NCBI GenBank assembly: GCA_030147305.1
Contig: JASLAE010000274.1
Coordinates: forward strand, 1 to 9,212
Direction of reading: 5' to 3'
DNA length: 9,212 nucleotides
Source: Cesiribacter sp.
GTDB lineage: Bacteria; Bacteroidota; Bacteroidia; Cytophagales; Cyclobacteriaceae
This document shows positions 6,428 to 9,212 of this stretch, in pieces; the first letter of the stretch is position 1, and each line of letters opens with the position of its first letter. Below the pieces are notes generated by a model, which saw only the letters and a program-made list of their open reading frames with translations, ran no database searches and had not been told where the DNA came from. A program made the position numbers and the translations under genes.

Positions 6428-7249
6428 TTACTTAGCCTCCAGCCAGGCTTTAAACTCGCCGGTACGGTAGCTGCTAACCACTGTTTCTGCTGGTGCAGGC
6501 GGGCTTAGCAGCAGCTTGATCCGGGATTTAGACCAGGCATGCATGCTCTGTATGGCCTTGATGTTGATGATGTACTGTCGGTTAATACGAAAGAACTGCA
6601 GCGGATCAAGCAACGCTTCCAGCTGATCGAGGTTATGGTCCAGCGGGTAATCGCGGCCGTTCTGATGCCGCATGAAGATTACCTTGTCCTGGGCATAAAA
6701 GTAGGCAGCTTCTGCAATTTCCAGGGCCTTAAGGGTTTCTCCTATTTTTACCAGCAGCCGCTTCTGATAGGTTTTTCCGGATTCTATAAGCGCAGGCTGG
6801 CTCACCGGTTGTGGCTGTTCCTGGAATGGTTGCCGAAGTGCTGCTGCCAGCCTGGTGTAGTCAATGGCCGGAGGCGTCGCAGCCTGTAGACGTTCGCATT
6901 TTGCAAGCGCCTGTTCCAGCTCCTCTACCTTAACCGGTTTAAGTAAATAATCCAGCCCGTTTACCCGAAAAGCCTGGAGTGCATAGCCATCATAAGCAGT
7001 GGTGAAAATAACGGGCTTCTCAACTTTAATCTCTTCAAAAATCTCGAAGCTGATACCATCGGCCAGCTGAACATCCATGAAGAGCAGATCGTATTGGGCT
7101 GCATTTGCCGGTAGCCATTCCAGCGCTTCTTCTACAGTATCCACTGTATGTACACATTGGGCGTTCGAACGGAGTTCCTGCACCATTTTGCGCAGTCGGC
7201 TGGCTGCTGCCGCTTCGTCTTCAATCAACACAAATCGTAAATCAGGCAT
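6428..7249 (-). CDS. LytTR family DNA-binding response regulator
   Basis: A 273-residue two-domain regulator. The receiver domain (1-120) has the acidic pocket IEDE (9-12), the phosphoacceptor Asp59 in LLFMDVQLADG, the Thr pair in IFTTAYDGYA (81-90) and Lys104 in DYLLKPV. A Gln/Pro-rich linker (about 125-160) leads to a LytTR DNA-binding domain (about 163-271) with the typical RLLVKIG start, FYAQDKVIF, FFRINRQYIINIKAI and a C-terminal SSYRTGEFKAWL. Its ATG overlaps the kinase stop codon (ATGCCTGA, 8 nt shared), which points to coupled translation of the pair. It is the likely partner of that kinase. The cytochrome operon follows after 124 bp containing the phased repeats and a promoter, making that operon the obvious candidate target. 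Confidence 0.95.
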   Translation of the reverse strand: MPDLRFVLIEDEAAAASRLRKMVQELRSNAQCVHTVDTVEEALEWLPANAAQYDLLFMDVQLADGISFEIFEEIKVEKPVIFTTAYDGYALQAFRVNGLDYLLKPVKVEELEQALAKCERLQAATPPAIDYTRLAAALRQPFQEQPQPVSQPALIESGKTYQKRLLVKIGETLKALEIAEAAYFYAQDKVIFMRHQNGRDYPLDHNLDQLEALLDPLQFFRINRQYIINIKAIQSMHAWSKSRIKLLLSPPAPAETVVSSYRTGEFKAWLEAK

Positions 7250-9212
7250 TCTTCAGCAAAGGTAAGGTTACAGCAAAGGTTTGGTTTCGTTCTTCAATTT
7301 CTATGGACCTGCGGGTCAACAGCTGGTACCGGCCGGCAATGTTATTGAGCCCAATCCCGGTAGAAGCCTCTTTGGTGCGTTTTTTTTGCAGCTGATTTTC
7401 AATCAGCAGCTCATCTCCGCGGGTAAATATGCGGATGCAGAGGGGCTTGTTACTGGCTACTACATTGTGTTTGATGGCATTTTCTACCAGCAGCTGCAGC
7501 GTAAGCGGGGGTATCAGGCTGTTAAGTGCTTCTGGTGCAACAGCAATCTCCACTTGCAGGTTAGCGCCATAGCGTTTTTGCTGCAGGTACAGATAATTCC
7601 CGACCAGCTGCAGTTCTTCCTGCAGGCTTATCAGGTTTTTATCCTGATAGGTCAGGATACTGCGGAAAAAATCAGATAATCGCTCTGCATACTGCACAGC
7701 CCCTGCCCCTTCGGCCTCTATCTCGGTAATAAGTGTGTTAAAGCTATTGAAGAGAAAATGCGGGTTAATCTGGCTCCTGAGTGTCTGCAGCTGGTAACGG
7801 ACGGCATCCTGCTTAAGCTGCTCCTCCCGCCGAAGCTGCTTTTCACGCACTTTTATTATCCCCACCACCGCTGCTACCAGTAAAGTGCCGGCCAATGCTA
7901 AAAACCAAAGTTGCTGCCACAGCGGGCGGCTGATGCTAAAATGATACCGGGCTTCCGGAGCTGCTGTAAAATTATTATTGATAGATGAGCGTACCCGGAA
8001 AGTATACTCTCCCGGAGGTAAATTGGAATAAGTAGCCACAGCATCACGCGAACGTAACCATTGGGTATCATATCCCTCCAGCTTCAGTTCATAAAGAATC
8101 CGCTCGGGCTGATGGTACCATAAACCAGCATAGTGGAAGGAAAAATGGTTTTCATCATGGGCAAATTCTTGTTGTGCTGCTACCGGCTCGTAAAAAAGCT
8201 CAACTTCTGTGAGCAGCGAGGCAGGAGCCGCTACTTTGCCCAGCTGTTCTCCATTGAAATACAGGAGCCGCTGCGGTGTAGCCAGCCATACGGCACCCTG
8301 TTCATCTGCTCTAATGGCATTATGATATAAGTCCAGCGCCCCAATACCATATTCAGTATCGTAATAGCGCCACTGACCCGTTTGCAGATCCTGCACATCT
8401 AAGCCTTCTTTGTGGCCAGTAAGCAAGTAGCCCTGTTGGCTAATGGCAAAGCCTGCTATGTCCAGCGTGCGCAATCCGTTTTCCAGCTCTACCTGATGCC
8501 ACTGATCCTGCTGCTTTAGGATGATACCAGCACTGGCCGTCAGAAACCCGACCTTGCCCGCACCGGCGCTAATGCTATAGACCACCCTGCCGGAACGACT
8601 CGCCTCCTGGCTTACAGGTTTGCTGTTGGTGCCATCATGCTGCACAATGCCTTCGCCATCGGTAGCAAACCAGGTGCTCCCATCCTGCGCTGGCAGCACA
8701 TCGTATACATAGGTTGTCTTAGGGTATTTGCTCTGATAAAGGCTAAACCTGGGCTTCGACGAGGGATTAAAATGGGCAATACCACCCAGGCTGGTAAGCC
8801 AGAAATTGTGCTGTGGCCCTCTGGTCAGAGAAAGAATGTTGTTGTTTGGCAGGCCTTCTGCTTCTGTAAAATGTAATAGCTGCCCGTTAGCGGGATCATA
8901 GCTGTACAACCCGCCACCCAGGGTACCAAACCAGATATTTCCCTTCTCATCCTGCTGTAAGCTACTGATGGGAAATTCTTTCGGATGGCTAAGCTTCTTT
9001 TGCAGGGTGTCACACGCTAGTTCATAGAGGTAGAGCCCCTTTTCTGTTGCCAGCCAAACACCATCACCTACCGGTAAAACAGCATTTAAACTGCTGATGC
9101 CCGGCGGCAGGGGGTAGCTTCGCAAAGCGGGATCTACCAAAAGGAGTTGTTGGTCCGTGGCTGCCCATATATTGGCCTGGTTGTCTTCTGTCAGCGCTGT
9201 GATGCGGCTGCC
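7242..9212 (-). CDS. LytS-like sensor histidine kinase with β-propeller and Y_Y_Y domains (5' end outside window)
   Basis: The frame stays open to the window edge (656 residues visible). A TTG at 9140 is internal, since the 24 residues before it (ITALTEDNQANIWAATD…) are another propeller repeat. Numbering from the window edge, about 330 residues hold eight two-component-propeller (reg_prop) repeats of the type 'I…L.ed..GniWfgT..GgL..yd'. A Y_Y_Y domain follows (about 369-426, with LEGYDTQW and YSNLPPGEYTFRV), then one membrane span (about 431-454), a short coiled-coil-like linker, and a His_kinase domain with SQINPHFLFNSFNTL (His485), LLVENAIKH (574-582) and GIGLNN (619-624). The propeller and Y_Y_Y parts should sense a periplasmic ligand; the kinase phosphorylates the overlapping LytTR regulator. 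Related full proteins usually have a signal peptide and more repeats, so several hundred residues are probably missing. The ligand is unknown. Confidence 0.94.
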   Translation of the reverse strand, partial: GSRITALTEDNQANIWAATDQQLLLVDPALRSYPLPPGISSLNAVLPVGDGVWLATEKGLYLYELACDTLQKKLSHPKEFPISSLQQDEKGNIWFGTLGGGLYSYDPANGQLLHFTEAEGLPNNNILSLTRGPQHNFWLTSLGGIAHFNPSSKPRFSLYQSKYPKTTYVYDVLPAQDGSTWFATDGEGIVQHDGTNSKPVSQEASRSGRVVYSISAGAGKVGFLTASAGIILKQQDQWHQVELENGLRTLDIAGFAISQQGYLLTGHKEGLDVQDLQTGQWRYYDTEYGIGALDLYHNAIRADEQGAVWLATPQRLLYFNGEQLGKVAAPASLLTEVELFYEPVAAQQEFAHDENHFSFHYAGLWYHQPERILYELKLEGYDTQWLRSRDAVATYSNLPPGEYTFRVRSSINNNFTAAPEARYHFSISRPLWQQLWFLALAGTLLVAAVVGIIKVREKQLRREEQLKQDAVRYQLQTLRSQINPHFLFNSFNTLITEIEAEGAGAVQYAERLSDFFRSILTYQDKNLISLQEELQLVGNYLYLQQKRYGANLQVEIAVAPEALNSLIPPLTLQLLVENAIKHNVVASNKPLCIRIFTRGDELLIENQLQKKRTKEASTGIGLNNIAGRYQLLTRRSIEIEERNQTFAVTLPLLKNA

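Noticed and set aside
7242..9140. Treating TTG 9140 as the kinase start.
   Set aside because: Another propeller repeat is encoded in frame upstream to the window edge, so the TTG is an internal Leu codon.

Overview
The window looks like chromosome from a Bacteroidota member, most likely of the Cytophagales type. The evidence is moderate GC, leaders that are A/T-rich and lack clear Shine-Dalgarno sequences, a TAnnTTTG-type promoter, a Y_Y_Y/β-propeller LytS-like sensor kinase paired with a LytTR regulator, and lineage-typical envelope families (DUF5777 β-barrel, OB-fold tRNA_anti-like protein, 'CYYD' cytochrome lipoproteins). I saw no tRNA, rRNA, CRISPR, insertion sequence or phage gene. Both ends cut through genes.

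Plus-strand half (1-3221). The window opens inside a 2-oxoglutarate/Fe(II) oxygenase of the isopenicillin-N-synthase-like superfamily. A very strong intrinsic terminator follows, and it physically overlaps the start of the next gene, a full-length two-domain chromate-transporter-like (ChrA) membrane protein. Then come a GNAT acetyltransferase and a DUF2459/TIGR02117 membrane-anchored protein. These four genes show no obvious functional link.

Minus-strand half (3289-9212), read right to left. A sensor kinase (β-propeller repeats, Y_Y_Y domain, one membrane span, His_kinase domain; 5' end outside the window) overlaps its LytTR response regulator by 8 nt. After a 124-bp gap comes a tight five-gene operon with gaps of 7-18 bp. 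It encodes a two-domain cytochrome c-like lipoprotein, a one-domain cytochrome c-like lipoprotein, an anchored OB-fold protein, a secreted YceI-family lipocalin-like protein and a DUF5777 outer-membrane β-barrel candidate. All five carry export or anchoring signals, so the operon looks like an envelope redox or carrier module of unknown substrate.

The most interesting signal is in the gap between regulator and operon. Three direct repeats (core ATTCAGC on the minus strand) sit at an exact 21-bp period, two helical turns, just upstream of a Bacteroidota-type promoter for the cytochrome operon. LytTR proteins such as AgrA and ComE are known to bind direct repeats of this geometry. The layout therefore suggests that the adjacent kinase/regulator pair directly controls the redox operon. 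The cytochrome domains are also unusual: two of the three use a CX4CH rather than a CXXCH heme motif.
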